Below, piece after piece: positions 23,520 to 33,730 of a stretch of DNA of 64,000 nucleotides (position 1 is the first letter of the stretch; every line of letters starts with the position of its first letter). The position numbers were made by a program, and so were the translations under genes. This stretch comes from Brachionus manjavacas (Eukaryota; Rotifera; Eurotatoria; Ploima; Brachionidae), in NCBI GenBank assembly GCA_019054805.1, contig JAHQIY010000009.1, forward strand, positions 3,596,001 to 3,660,000, written 5' to 3'. The notes under the pieces are model-generated. The model searched no databases. It was not told the origin of the DNA and saw only the letters and a program-made list of their open reading frames with translations.

Positions 23520-24609
23520 GGTTATTGCTAAAACACGGTATACCTGTTTTTTACTAAAACACGGACCACCCCTTAGAAAACGAAGGAATAATTAAATAAT
23601 CTTTCTTTAACTATTTTTTAGGACAAAATTTTACGCTCTATCACGCGCAATTGAGACCTTAGCTCTAGGACTTTTAGTTTTTGCCGCACAGATCTTTAAA
23701 ATAAAAAAGAACCAAAAAAATTTACGGTTCATATTTTTGGGCTAGAACCAAAAGCCCTTTGAGCTTCTCTTTGAGTCTTTCATTTGAACTTTTTTCCATA
23801 ATCTTTAAAAAATAAAATTTTCAAACTATTTTAGAAATTAATTGAATTTTTGATAAATAAAATATTAGTAAGATAAGAGAGGAAATTCCGCAAAAAGGTT
23901 AAAATAATAAACTTTTGATAAAAAATAAAACACTTTTTAAAGATTATGGAAAAAAGTTCAAATGAAAGACTCAAAGAGAACATTAAACGATAACTTTCCA
24001 TAATTTTAAAGCATCAATTTTTAAAAAAAAATATTTTTTGATAATAATTTTGTCAAATTTAAACGCAAAATTAAACAAACAATAAAGTAAGTGAAATAGA
24101 AAAAATTTAGACATTTTTTTAAATTTGAAAAAAATAATAAAAATTTTTACCAAAATTAAATTAACATATTACTAGAATCAACAAAGCATGTCAAAATTAA
24201 AAGAGAGAAACGTTGATTCAAGTTTTTTTCGGCTATCCGTGTCCGAAATCCTAAATATTTGACATTTGAACGGCTGTGCAGTCCGAAGGAAAGGTCCTAG
24301 AGCTTAGCTCTAAATTGCACTTAAAAGAACACAAAAAGTTGCACTAGAAAAGTGGTGGGCGCCGAAAAGGCGGGCTTTTGGTTCTAGCCAAAAAATATGA
24401 ACCGTAAATTTTTTTGGTTCTTTTTTATTTTAAAGATCTGAGCGGCAAAAACTAAAAGTCCTAGAGCTAAGGTCTCAATTGCGCGTGATAGAGCGTAAAA
24501 TTTTGTCCTAAAAAATAGTTAAAGAAAGATTATTTAATTATTCCTTCGTTTTCTAAGGGGTGGTCCGTGTTTTAGTAAAAAACAGGTATACCGTGTTTTA
24601 GCAATAACC
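23520..24609. mobile_element. Foldback DNA element, 1090 bp, ~237-bp nearly identical arms
   Basis: Arms 23520-23756 and 24373-24609 are inverted copies that differ at only two visible positions. Outer ends read GGTTATTGCTAAAACACGG, and CTAAAACACGG is repeated ~24 nt further in. Inside lies a second, perfectly matched 40-bp inverted pair (23767-23806 and 23939-23978). There is no ORF. The probable 8-bp target duplication is compatible with hAT- or P-like mobilisation, but the superfamily is not established. Arm identity points to recent activity. Confidence 0.9.
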
Positions 24610-24617
24610 TTTTATGT

Positions 24618-25108
24618 GACCAGAAAAGAAAAAAAAATTATAAAGTTATAAGTACATTTTTATTAATTTTAGTTTAAAAAAATAAAGTTTAAAATAGAAA
24701 GTTTTAATAAAATTATTAAAATAAAGTTTTTGTTAAGACAAAATTTTGATGACCAGGAAAAAATTTCAAAAGTTTATTTAATTTTTTTTTAAAGGGATGA
24801 TTTTTCACTCTTTAATTTTACTTTTAATTTTTCATTCTATAAGTTTAGCTGACCTATTCTCTTATATTGGGTTTAAATTTTTCTTTTCTAATCGAAACGT
24901 ATTCTTAGGGAAGCTTTATTTAATTAAAAAAAAATTTTTTTTTTTAGTTATTAATTCAATGAACGCTTTGTAGGCGATGCAAAATTTAAACAAAATAAAA
25001 AGATTAAGAAAAAAGTAGTATCTGATAATTTTGTAATTATTTTTACTTTCTTTTAATTTCAATGATTATTAATCAATTTAATTTTTTCTCTTTTCCATCT
25101 GTTTTTAG
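24618..25108. other. AT-rich stretch with a reversed LINE tail
   Basis: No gene. At about 24950-24980 the minus strand reads GCATCGCCTACAAAGCGTTC, the hairpin tail family also seen at 47.47 and 52.5 kb. Confidence 0.5.
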
Positions 25109-25218
25109 ATTTTACGATTAAGTCAATCGAAGAACCGAGTCGCTCTAAAAGACAATCAAGTGGAATAAGGAGGAGAATAGGCAGAATCAAGTCAATCATC
25201 GTTAGATGCACATCTTTG
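25109..25218 (+). other. Candidate isolated exon encoding a basic peptide
   Basis: A long pyrimidine tract ends in TCTGTTTTTAG at 25108, and the block is followed by GTATGT at 25219. The 110-nt block has one open frame: FTIKSIEEPSRSKRQSSGIR, then RRIGRIKSIIVRCTSL. It is strongly basic, like a nuclear-targeting or DNA-binding segment. No neighbouring exon could be found, so it may be a retroelement or orphan-gene fragment. The splice signals are good, the coding case is weak. Confidence 0.25.
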
Positions 25219-25439
25219 GTATGTTTTTACCTGTTTTTTCCGTTTTACCAAGTATCTTTTCTGTTAGTAGACCTTAGTTAATTCTACTAGCATTTTTCTG
25301 GGCTTTGTTAAGTTCATTTCATTGCATTCAAATTCTTTTAACTTTTGAACGGAAAATGACTCTGTAAAATGCTACATATTGTAACAATTTTGTTACACAT
25401 ATATAAATGGATTTGAAAAAACAATGCAGAGTGGATCTG

Positions 25440-25550
25440 GTATCTTTATTATTCATTTATTTAAAAAATAATTTAGGCGAAGCCTTGGCCGGTTGACATG
25501 GGACTTAGTCCTTACTTTCAGCCACATGATTGATTTTTGATACCACACAA
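25440..25550 (-). repeat. Dispersed repeat with AGGC/GCCT hairpin tail
   Basis: Minus strand: GTGGCTGAAAGTAAGGACTA, then AGTCCCATGTCAACCGGCCA, AGGCTTCGCCTAAATTATTT. Other copies lie near 3.54, 32.18 and 47.36 kb. AGGC-TTC-GCCT forms a hairpin followed by an ATAAAT-rich end, like a retroelement 3' terminus. Confidence 0.65.
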
Positions 25551-25824
25551 TGTAAAAAAACGAAAAAAAATTTTTGAAAAAAGTTAAATTAGTTTGAGTT
25601 CAGATTTTAAATTTTTCTATTAATGCTTAAAAAAAATCATCCTTTTTAATGGTGTGCAAATTTTGCACAGTTGCAGAATTATTGCAGACCATTATTTTTA
25701 GGTATAACAAACATACGTAACCTTTTGCAGAATAATTTTATCACTTCCCGTTCAAAAGTTTTTAGAGTTTGCATGAATTGAAATCAACTTCATAAAGCCA
25801 TTTTTCTGTAGGTTTCAATTTCAA

Positions 25825-26385
25825 TATATATTTATTTATTTATTTGTTTTCTGTACCGAGCAAAAGCTCCTTCAGATTAAAAAAAATAAAAAAATAAAAA
25901 TAAAATAAAGTTAAATAAGATAGAATAAAAATTTAAAAAAATAAAATGGCTAAAAATAGAGGAAAATTAATGAAATTGAACTAGAGAGTTAAAGGATACA
26001 TATTTTTAAAAAATTGATTGTTCAGGGAAAAAAGAAGAAATTGTAAAGTAGCAATTACACAATGGAGTTGGCTATTCAATAAATCTTGATTCGAAACCTT
26101 CTTTGTATTCCTCCACCAGTGTTTCAACTAATGGAATAGAATGTCTCAGTCCTGTCCCAACATATCTCTCACTCAATTCACAAAGCCGATTTGAGACTGT
26201 TAGTAATTTAAGTTTATTAAAAGCCTCATGATGGAACATGTTGGAGGGAGTATCATATTTTAGTTTTAGGATATTTCTTACTGCTGAATTCTGAATTGCT
26301 TATAGTTTTTTGATATTATTTTCTGAAAATGAATTCAAGCAAGGAAAGGATTTTCTAGGCATGCTTTTATTGAGTCAATAGTACG
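25825..26385 (-). pseudogene. LINE family A, 3' end with RT C-terminal region
   Basis: Collinear with 50970-51390: hairpin tail (GTACCGAGCAAAAGCTCC on plus) at 25850-25875, then the same C-terminal coding block. On the minus strand that block contains peptides such as RYVGTGLRHSIPLVET-like and LKYDTPSNMFHHEAF-like. It is 5' truncated and broken by stops. Confidence 0.75.
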
Positions 26386-26466
26386 ATTGTGCTTTCAAAA
26401 AGATTGATTGATTGATCGATAATTGAAAACAACTAAGTAATTGATCAAACCTATATTTTATCTAAA

Positions 26467-26650
26467 GCTCGTAAAGCCGAATTTATTGTGTGTTAGTCAT
26501 TCAAGCAGAGGATCAAGGGCTCTAACCCCTTTCATCATTAAAAAGGGAGGCTGGTTCTGACTGAATAATAATAGCATTAACCTTTGTGTCAGGTCGGATC
26601 CGTTGTTCAAAAAGGTACTGGAATTGGAGATTAGCGCCTTCCTTATTATT
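26467..26650 (+). repeat. tRNA-derived SINE, copy 1
   Basis: Matches the minus-strand SINE at 33731-33965 throughout. Shared blocks include GTGTTAGTCATTCAAGCAGA, GGATCAAGGG, TGTGTCAGGTCGGATCCGTT and GTTCAAAAAGGTAC. The head resembles a tRNA (A-box-like AAGCCGAAT, B-box region GGGCTCTAACCCC). It is diverged by point changes and small indels from the other copy. Confidence 0.7.
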
Positions 26651-26689
26651 CGCTTGAGTAAAAGAGTTTACATTATATCTAAACTCGCT

Positions 26690-27382
26690 TTGTAAATGAA
26701 AATAGTCATCTAAGTGATCAATATCATATTAAAGCAGGAGTTCCACAAAGGTCAGTAATTAGCCCACTTCTTTTTAGCATTTTTATAAATGACATTCCAA
26801 AAAGAAAAAGCAAAGAACAATTTGAATAATAATTATTGAAATTAAAAATTAATATTTTAAAGGAGATACTATTGCATTAATTTTGTCTTATCTGATTTTA
26901 CTTCTAATTTTACTTTTAACTCTCATAAATTTTTTTCATATTTTTATTTCTATTTTTTAATTTTATTTTACTCATTTTTTTTTTAATTTTACTTATCTTG
27001 ATTTTTATTTTTTATTCTGGAGGAGCTAAAGCTCGGTACAGTTAACAAATAAATAAATAAATAAAACTAACAGCCAATATTCACTTCTTTTTGCAGATGA
27101 TTTGGCTACTTTTTTCATTTTCAAAAAAATGGGAAATCTTGAAAACATGATAAATAAGTACCTAAAAGAAGTTGAAAGATGGCTTTCCAATGGAAAATGA
27201 AAATTTCTATTGAGAAGTCATGTTATATGATCTTTGAGAAAAAAACTAAAGTTAAAATCAACCTTGACCTTAAAATTAATGATAGCAATTTAAATAACGA
27301 GAAAAAAGTGAAATTTTTAGGCATCACATTGGACTCAAAACTTACATATAGTCCAATATTAATTTTCAAAGGAAAGTTATAG
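26690..27382 (+). pseudogene. LINE family A RT fragment, interrupted by a nested LINE tail
   Basis: Reads AGVPQRSVISPLLFSIFIND (26735-26800), then after an insertion SQYSLLFADDLATFF (27070-27120) and KFLGITLDSKL (27310-27345). The catalytic FADD is present. The insertion (about 26827-27066) ends in GGAGCTAAAGCTCGG plus an AAAT repeat. The G of GVPQG is replaced and the frame ends at 27382. Nonfunctional. Confidence 0.85.
26827..27066 (+). mobile_element. Nested 5'-truncated LINE tail inside an RT domain
   Basis: About 240 bp of AT-rich 3' UTR that ends in the family hairpin (GGAGCTAAAGCTCGGTACAG) and (AAAT)n. It splits the frame between the PLLF...IND and FADD motifs of the host LINE. Confidence 0.7.
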
Positions 27383-27399
27383 TAATTCAAAGAAAAATT

Positions 27400-28232
27400 C
27401 ACGGTTTTAGCCCGTTAACGGTTCAACCCTGAATAACTAAAGTGAAAAACTCTTTAATCTTATTTCTTATATGAGTGCATTAAAACTCAATGATTCATCA
27501 AGCCTGACTAGCAAGAACTCAATTTTGGTTTCATATGAGATATCCCTAACCTAACCGCCTGAAAGTAAAAATATATTTAATTTTAATGCCTCTCCTAGAA
27601 AAAGTAAAACTACATTTTTCCGGTGACTTTTTTTAAAAATATTTACTTAAATTTTAAATGGGTCTGAGTAATAAAAATCCTTCCGCCATTAGATAGGAAC
27701 AAAATAAAATTTTTAAATAATTAAAGTAAACTAGATGACCCCCTTTATGGTAACCTTTTTTTCCTTTCAAAAATTTATTTCATTAGATGTGTAAGATTAA
27801 AATATAATATTTTAAAATTATTAAGTTGATTTAGAAACTTTAATAATGAAAAATTGAAAAATGAAATTTGAGGATATGAAATTCAATTACCTTTAAAAAA
27901 TTTTAAGAACAAACCGGCTTATTTAGTTCTTAAGATTTAAAAAAAAAATTAGAATCATTTTTTAATTGATACAGTATGATGGAAAACACTTTAAATGAGA
28001 AATCGAGAAGCAATTCCATTTTCTCTAAAATTCCAAGATGAAAGAGAACGATTTTTTGCATTTTTTTTAATTAAATTTTTCCTTTTTTTCTTTATTTTTT
28101 TTTTTTAGAAAAAAATGTTCAATTTTTAAATGTTCAATTTTTAAATGTTTTATGTTTAAATATTTTATATTTAAATGTTTAATTTTGTTTTGTTCAATGT
28201 TTATTTGAATTTTGTAACCTTGTCAGAATTAT
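27400..28232. other. Intergenic stretch with LINE B 3' fragments
   Basis: Contains 27645-27705, a minus-oriented copy of the LINE B 3' end (plus strand GGGTCTGAGTAATAAAAATC, CTTCCGCCATTAGATAGG), and a separate small LINE B piece near 27590-27630 (ACTACATTTTTCCGGTGAC). The rest is AT-rich with a repeated AATGTT(C/T)AATTTTTA motif at 28110-28200. No gene is seen. Confidence 0.5.
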
Positions 28233-28240
28233 AATTTATT
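28233..28240. repeat. Merlin 8-bp target site duplication, left
   Basis: AATTTATT, exactly repeated at 29938-29945 on the other side of the element. Confidence 0.9.
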
Positions 28241-28393
28241 GGCGATAGTCTAATTAATGAACAAAAGTTCACTAACTTGTGATCTTAAAAAAAAAGAATA
28301 GAAGCATAATTAAATGATCACTTTTTTTTTTGCTAGAAAAATAAGTGAACTTTTCAAAAACAAGTGAACTAAAAAAATAGCTTTTAATTAAAT

Positions 28394-29326
28394 ATGCCAA
28401 AACACCAAATCGAAATTAGCGAAGTCATGTTAATTGGAGAATTTCAAAAAAAAGGTATTCTAACAAATCAAGGCTGTTACTTTTGTAACTCAAAACTCGA
28501 ACTAGTTGGTAGAAAAAGAGATAAAAATAGCCGCGTGCAAGCATCGTTTAGGTGTACCAATACAGGCTGTCAAAAATTTCAAAGTGTTTATAGAAATTCT
28601 TTTTTTAGGTTATTTAAAACTCCGATGCTCTTGGTAGTTGAAATTATAAAATTGTGGTGTTCACAAATTACAATTTCAAAAGGATTAGATTTGTTAAAAA
28701 TTAATGAAAAAATTGATTCTAAATCAAATTATGTAATTTCAAATGTTTATAAACATTTACGCAGCATATGTAGCACAAGTATAAATAACTGGTCGAAAAG
28801 TGTCAGACTAGGCGGAATTGGAAAAGTTGTAGAAATAGACGAGTCACTTGTGACGAAAGTAAAATATAACAGAGGCAGTGGACTCAAAAGGAAACAGGTT
28901 TGGATGTTCGGTATGGTTGAGCGCGGTCCAAATGGAAAATGTTTGATTCAAATAGTGCCAGATCGTAAGTCGGTCACCTTATTACAAATAATATATGAAC
29001 ATGTTGAACCTGAAACAATCATCATTTCCGATAGTTGGTCTTCTTATGAAAAGCTCAAACAACTAAATTTTGGTCACCTGAAAGTCAACCATAAGTATAA
29101 TTTTATAGAACCCACAACAGGTGCACATACAAATAAAATAGAGGGATTATGGAAACAGGCTAAGGAAGCATTCAAACAAATGAATGGCTGCTTACGCGTT
29201 CATTTAAAATCTTTTATTGATGAATTTCTATGGAGGCAAATCGTGGCAACCAGCCGTGTCGATGCTTACAAAAAAAATTGGCAGAGATTGCTAAATATTA
29301 CCCAGCAGACAGTTCTAAATCATTAA
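28394..29326 (+). CDS. Merlin-family DDE transposase (ISXO2-like fold), ORF frame 1
   Basis: 310 residues. The N-terminal part has a zinc-ribbon-like set (C28, C31, C54, C59: CYFC ... CTNTGC), usual for IS1595/Merlin transposases. The catalytic core shows D149 in VVEIDESLVTK, D213 in IIISDSWSSY and E250 in GAHTNKIEGLW, the expected D-D-E with the conserved HTN before Glu. The natural C-terminus in this frame diverges after an A8 run (29270-29277) and stops soon after. A -1 shift there leads into the overlapping ORF. It acts on the element's inverted ends in the nucleus by cut-and-paste. Confidence 0.9.
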   Translation: MPKHQIEISEVMLIGEFQKKGILTNQGCYFCNSKLELVGRKRDKNSRVQASFRCTNTGCQKFQSVYRNSFFRLFKTPMLLVVEIIKLWCSQITISKGLDLLKINEKIDSKSNYVISNVYKHLRSICSTSINNWSKSVRLGGIGKVVEIDESLVTKVKYNRGSGLKRKQVWMFGMVERGPNGKCLIQIVPDRKSVTLLQIIYEHVEPETIIISDSWSSYEKLKQLNFGHLKVNHKYNFIEPTTGAHTNKIEGLWKQAKEAFKQMNGCLRVHLKSFIDEFLWRQIVATSRVDAYKKNWQRLLNITQQTVLNH

Positions 29327-29769
29327 TTAAATTTGATGAGGTAGAAGAAATCGATGAAGATGATAATAGAATAGATGTTAAAGATGATGATGATGATGAG
29401 TCAAAAGATGGTACATGGACTGATGAAGTTGTAAATCTATCTGAAACTATATTAGATCATGAATCAAAACCTACTAAACCGAACTCATTAGAGTCTAAAA
29501 TGAACTTGAAAGTGTCCGAAATGGTTAGCCGATTGAACGATATAAAGTTGACGGATGTTAAAAAAACTGCCATTGAACTGGAGAAAGAATGTTTTATATA
29601 TCCAAAACCATCATCTGATGCCACTGAAGCTGTCCACAAAGTTCTACGTTCTACGCCCGAACAGAGCAAAGTTTTGTGTACAATATGCCAAGAAAAAGGA
29701 ATAATTAAACATGTTCAAAATGAACGTGGCTTAATAATTCATATCTCAAAAATACATAAAAATAAATAA
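29230..29769 (+). CDS. Overlapping -1-frame ORF: acidic region plus C2H2-like finger, probable transposase C-terminus
   Basis: Overlaps the transposase ORF by 97 nt in the -1 frame. From the A8 run onwards it gives KLAEIAKYYPADSS, an acidic tract (EVEEIDEDDN, DDDDDESKDG) and near the end CTICQEKGIIKHVQN followed by HISKIHK. The Cys/His pattern (CxxC ... HxxxxH) resembles a C2H2 finger. The first 15 codons only overlap the other ORF and are probably not used on their own. The long clean frame suggests it is translated as a fusion by frameshifting, or that the genome lost one A. A fused product would have about 458 residues. Confidence 0.65.
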   Translation: MEANRGNQPCRCLQKKLAEIAKYYPADSSKSLIKFDEVEEIDEDDNRIDVKDDDDDESKDGTWTDEVVNLSETILDHESKPTKPNSLESKMNLKVSEMVSRLNDIKLTDVKKTAIELEKECFIYPKPSSDATEAVHKVLRSTPEQSKVLCTICQEKGIIKHVQNERGLIIHISKIHKNK

Positions 29770-29937
29770 AATTAATTAATATTTATCGATTGACATATCT
29801 AATATTATCTTATCTAATTAAATCAATATTTCAAGTTACCTTTTTTTTTGATATAAAATTTATTAAGTGAACTATGTTCACCAATTAAAAATTAGAAAGT
29901 TCACTTTTTTTCTTAGTTCACCAATTAGACTATCGCC

Positions 29938-29945
29938 AATTTATT
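29938..29945. repeat. Merlin 8-bp target site duplication, right
   Basis: AATTTATT, identical to 28233-28240. Confidence 0.9.
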
Positions 29946-30032
29946 TTAATCCGATTAAAATTCATAATATTTAAAAATTAAACAGGGTCTCGGTGTAACA
30001 CTTACACAGAGTTTCAGGCTTGTTGTTAGTTA

Positions 30033-30190
30033 GGTTTTGTGAAATTCAGTAGAAAATGATAAAAAGAACAGAAAAAAATTTTAAAAAATTGAATAACTTT
30101 TTTTCTAAATATTTAAACTAAATTCATAAATGCAACTTAGTGCAACATTTAAAGTTGCATCAAATATTAAGGTCTGCTAAATTTGAAGAA
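30033..30190 (+). repeat. Left half of the GGTTTTGTGAA MITE
   Basis: Matches 39578-39735 with small differences: starts GGTTTTGTGAAATTCAGTA and shares AAAGTTGCATCAAATAT and GCTAAATTTG. The right inverted end is missing. Confidence 0.7.
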
Positions 30191-31080
30191 TTTAGGAAAA
30201 TTTTTTTTTAAGTGTAAGTTAAACTTAAAAAAAATTTTCCTATTATAAATTGACCTATTATGAAGAAAAAATAGAGTTAAAAATAATCCAATAATGTGAA
30301 TAAAAAAATCTTTATATTTTCTCTTTATTTACTTTAAAATATTTAATCTGTTCTACCAGTCAAAAACGTTTTTAGAGATTTTTTTTAGTTTCTTTCCAGA
30401 TTCTTTAAAAATTCTTTTGTGAAAAATTATTATTTTAAGTTTATTATTTTATTTTTTTTATAAAAATATCACCTCAGTTATTTTTTTCTATGATTTAATA
30501 TTAATTTTATTTATTTTTTATTATTCTTTTTGTTTATTTTATATGTGCCGAAAAATGAAAATAATTAATATATCTCCAATTTTAAGAAATATTTTATAAA
30601 AAAAAATTAATGCACAAACATTTTTGATAGAATATTTGCATCAAGGTTCTGAGAAAAATTTGTATGTTTAATTTCATTAAGTTTATTTTAAAGTTATTTA
30701 ATTAGTTAATTTTCTTAATTGTAAAAAAATAATTAGAAATAATAATAAGATATAATAATTCTAAATATTTTTTAATTTTTTAAAATTTTTTGTTTATTTT
30801 CATTAGGAAAAACGCTATCTAAACCAATTAGTAAATTTTAATACTATTTTCTTTAAAAAATATAAAACGTATTTTTATAAAATATGAATGAAATTAAAAA
30901 AATTCTTTTACAATAAAATATTTTACTTTAACCTTCATACAGCTTCATTCTTGAGTAAAAAAATCTCATTGTTTACTAAGAATGGGTCAAAAGTCCCCAA
31001 TGAAAAAAAAACTAAACTTTTCAATAATAATAAAAGATAAATGAAATTTTCAATTAATATTATTATATTTTATTATTCTT

Positions 31081-31120
31081 TGTTTGTTTATCTGTCCGAG
31101 CTTAATCTCCTTCAGATTAA
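31081..31120 (-). repeat. LINE family A hairpin tail, reversed
   Basis: On the minus strand AATCTGAAGGAGATTAAGCT, CGGACAGATAAACAAACA; a diverged copy of the GAGC...GCTCGG tail. Confidence 0.6.
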
Positions 31121-32011
31121 AATTTTAAATAAAAAATTCAATAAAATTAAATTTAAAAAAAAAGAAAGAAAAATTAATAAATTTAAAGATTTTTAAATTA
31201 AATAATTTAAAGTTTCAGTAAAGATAGGATAGATAGAAAAGCTAAATTTTATCCCTATATTTTTTGATAAGCGCGAGAATATTTTTTCTTTCATGTTTAA
31301 ATTTTCGGCTAATATTTTCCCACGCTTATTATATTCATCTAAGATTTTCTCACGCTTATCATTTCCATCTAAGATTTTCACACATTTGATTTTTAAATAG
31401 TAAGATATGAAAATTTCGATAATTAAAGTACAAAAAAGAATAAATTAGTAAGTCTTGAATTTTGGGAAATTTTCATCTTCTATTAAACATTTATAACCTT
31501 ATATTTCAACTTATCGTTTTTACTTTTCTTTTCATTACTAAGACTTATTTATTAGTGTAAAAAAATAGTCAATTATTTTTTTTTAAATAGTCTTAAAAAA
31601 GAATAGCATGTCATTATAATAAATTAAGAAAACAAAATATGCCCAATTTTACATGGGGGAGGCGGATAAATATAAAAAATATATCCACCGCTGTTCGACT
31701 GCTCATGCTAACTCCTAGTTCAGTTTGAGCAAAAAAAAAGAAATGACAATCAATAATCATTGTCAAAATTAAAAAATTTCAATAACATTTCAAAATATTA
31801 TAAATATAAAATATTTTTAATAAAATATTTTTCCCTTATTTTAAAAATACTAAAGCGAAATTTATTTTCTTCTTCCATCTATTATATTTGTTTTACTTAA
31901 ATAACTGCATGTCAATATAAAAAAAAATTAGAATTAAAATTTTTACATATCTATATAACTTTTCTTTAATTTCTTTTATTTTAATCCTTTTTATTTTATT
32001 TTTTTTTTAAA

Positions 32012-32055
32012 TCTGAAGGAGTTCAAGATCGGTACAGAAAATAAATAAATAAATA
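32012..32055 (+). repeat. LINE family A hairpin tail
   Basis: CTGAAGGAGTTCAAGATCGG, TACAGAAAATAAATAAATAA; same tail family with a mutated stem. Confidence 0.6.
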
Positions 32056-32154
32056 GACATGACAAAAAATTAATTAAAGAAAAAAAATAGAAACTTTGGC
32101 TAAAACTTTAAATTAAAAAGCTAATGTTTATTATTTTATTATTTTATTAAAAAT

Positions 32155-32215
32155 ATAGTTCGAGTTATACCCTGGCAGTTTGGAACGGATCTTAGTCCTT
32201 CCTTTCAGCCAAATG
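32155..32215 (-). repeat. GGCTGAAAG dispersed repeat copy
   Basis: Minus strand shares GGCTGAAAGGAAGGACTAAG, then TCCGTTCCAAACTGCCAGGG with copies at 25.5 and 47.36 kb. Confidence 0.6.
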
Positions 32216-33257
32216 TTTTTAGTTCATACTTAAGAAAAAATTCAACATAAGAATTAAAAATGTAAGAAAAAAAGAAAAAAATGATTAAAGTTAGAAAATA
32301 GTTCTTTTTTTATGAGACAAAAAATGGTGATAGAGAGACTTCTAGGACTAATGTTTAAATTAAGCTAAAAATTGAACAATTTAAACCAAAAAAGACAAAC
32401 CTGAGAATAATTTGAGAATTTTGGCAAATTGAAGTTTGAGACCAAGATCAAAAGATCAAAATACAAATTGATTTTTTTTTAATAATAGAATAGAAATAAT
32501 TTTTTTCTAAAGCAATTACTTGACATGCCATGTCAAGTTTGTTTTCATTTTTAAATTTTAAAATGTTCCTTTTTATCGCACTTTAATAAGTTTAAATATT
32601 TTAGTTGATTTTAATGAAATCTTATTTTAAAAATACAAAAAAATTTACTGTTTTAAAAATTAATACTAATAATAAGCTAAAGCAGGAGACCTGTGGACCG
32701 AGACTAGATGTAGTTTCGCTGTGGTAGCTATCTTTCTGCAAGGAAAAAAAATTTCCATTAAATATGCAACATTATAATTTATTTAAGTGGAAAAATAACA
32801 TTATTTAAGTTTGATTGAGTGGATATAAAAGTTATAAATTTTAATTTTTAAATTAATTTAACCTGAATTATTTAAATTGTTGATTGTTTTTTGTTAAATA
32901 AATTAGGGATCATTTATTGTGATGTTAATTTGATAATGAACCATTATTAGACATAACATGTCAAATAATGTTTAGTATTTATTTCTTAAAAATTATCAAA
33001 ATCATTAGATTAATTAAGTTTTAAAATTTTAAATGATCGTTTTGATCTTAAAATTTGATTTGAAACTTCAATTTGCCAGAATTTTACGATTAGTGACAGA
33101 CAGTGAGAATATTGAAGCATTTTTAGAAGGTTTAGGTAATAATTTACTAATTGTCATTTATTAATTCCAATGGAATTTAATATGTGATCTCTTTTTTTTT
33201 CCTACTTTTTTTTTTTATTTTCTAACATCTGTAACTTAATTCTTAATTTTTTTATGT

Positions 33258-33310
33258 ACTACTTCCCCTTATAAGGAGGTTAATTTTATCAACCAAATAA
33301 ATAAATAAAT
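33258..33310 (+). repeat. Retroelement-like 3' tail: CCTTATAAGG palindrome plus AAAT repeat
   Basis: CCCCTTATAAGGAGG is palindromic, is followed by TTAATTTTATCAACC and ends in (AAAT)n. The layout equals the other hairpin tails in this window. Confidence 0.5.
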
Positions 33311-33474
33311 TTACTAATTGGTGAAGAAAAAAATTGAAAAAAATTAATTAGACTATTTATTCATTGTATAATTTTCTATTTTTTTGAATTCGATTTTTTG
33401 TCTTTGTGTACTATGTCACACTGCCTTACATGAGTTGGACTCAACATAAAAATTGTACCTATTCTATCCTAGTG

Positions 33475-33482
33475 GATAATGG
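33475..33482. repeat. MITE target duplication, left
   Basis: GATAATGG, exactly repeated at 33724-33731. Confidence 0.9.
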
Positions 33483-33723
33483 CAGACTTGTTTTTAAGTC
33501 AAGTCAATGATTTAATAGATCCATATTTGATACCAATAAAGTAGTTGCTTCCAAATTCCTGGCCGTTAATCTTGACCTTTGTGCTCTGTAAATGTAACCA
33601 GATTTAGAAAATAATTCTTTCAACTGGTCCAGATGAAGCAGGATAAAAAATTTTGTGCAAGTCACAACTTTGGCTTAAATTTTTGTGACTTAGACTTAAA
33701 ACTGTGGCTTATAAACAAGTCTG
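33483..33723. mobile_element. hAT-type MITE, 241 bp, with perfect 8-bp target duplication
   Basis: Ends CAGACTTGTTTTTAAGTC (left) and the related inverted end ...GGCTTATAAACAAGTCTG (right), flanked by GATAATGG on both sides. CAG-type ends and 8-bp duplications are hallmarks of hAT elements. It is non-coding and AAGTC-rich. Related AAGTC-rich fragments lie near 1480-1530, 9475-9610 and 21265-21300. It is inserted at the 3' edge of the SINE. Confidence 0.9.
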
Positions 33724-33730
33724 GATAATG

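Larger units (their letters stand above)
28241..29937 (+). mobile_element. Merlin (IS1016-like) DNA transposon, 1697 bp, nearly intact
   Basis: Terminal inverted repeats start GGCGATAGTCTAATT and match at 22 of the first 25 positions. Perfect 8-bp target duplications flank it. Copies of AGTTCAC or its complement GTGAACT cluster near both ends (about 28267, 28342, 28363 and 29866, 29877, 29898, 29915), consistent with subterminal transposase sites. Two overlapping ORFs fill the interior. The intact ends, exact target duplication and near-intact ORFs make it the best candidate here for recent activity. Confidence 0.95.
29946..33474. other. AT-rich intergenic stretch with scattered retroelement tails
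   Basis: No host gene is recognised. It contains a half copy of the 39.6-kb MITE (30033-30190), a reversed hairpin tail (31081-31120), a plus tail (32012-32055), a GGCTGAAAG repeat (32155-32215, minus) and a CCTTATAAGG tail (33258-33310). The remaining sequence is low complexity. Confidence 0.5.

Noticed and set aside
29411..29450. Hammerhead-like CTGATGA...GAAAC
   Set aside because: Lies inside the Merlin second ORF coding for DEVVNLSET; stems do not pair convincingly.
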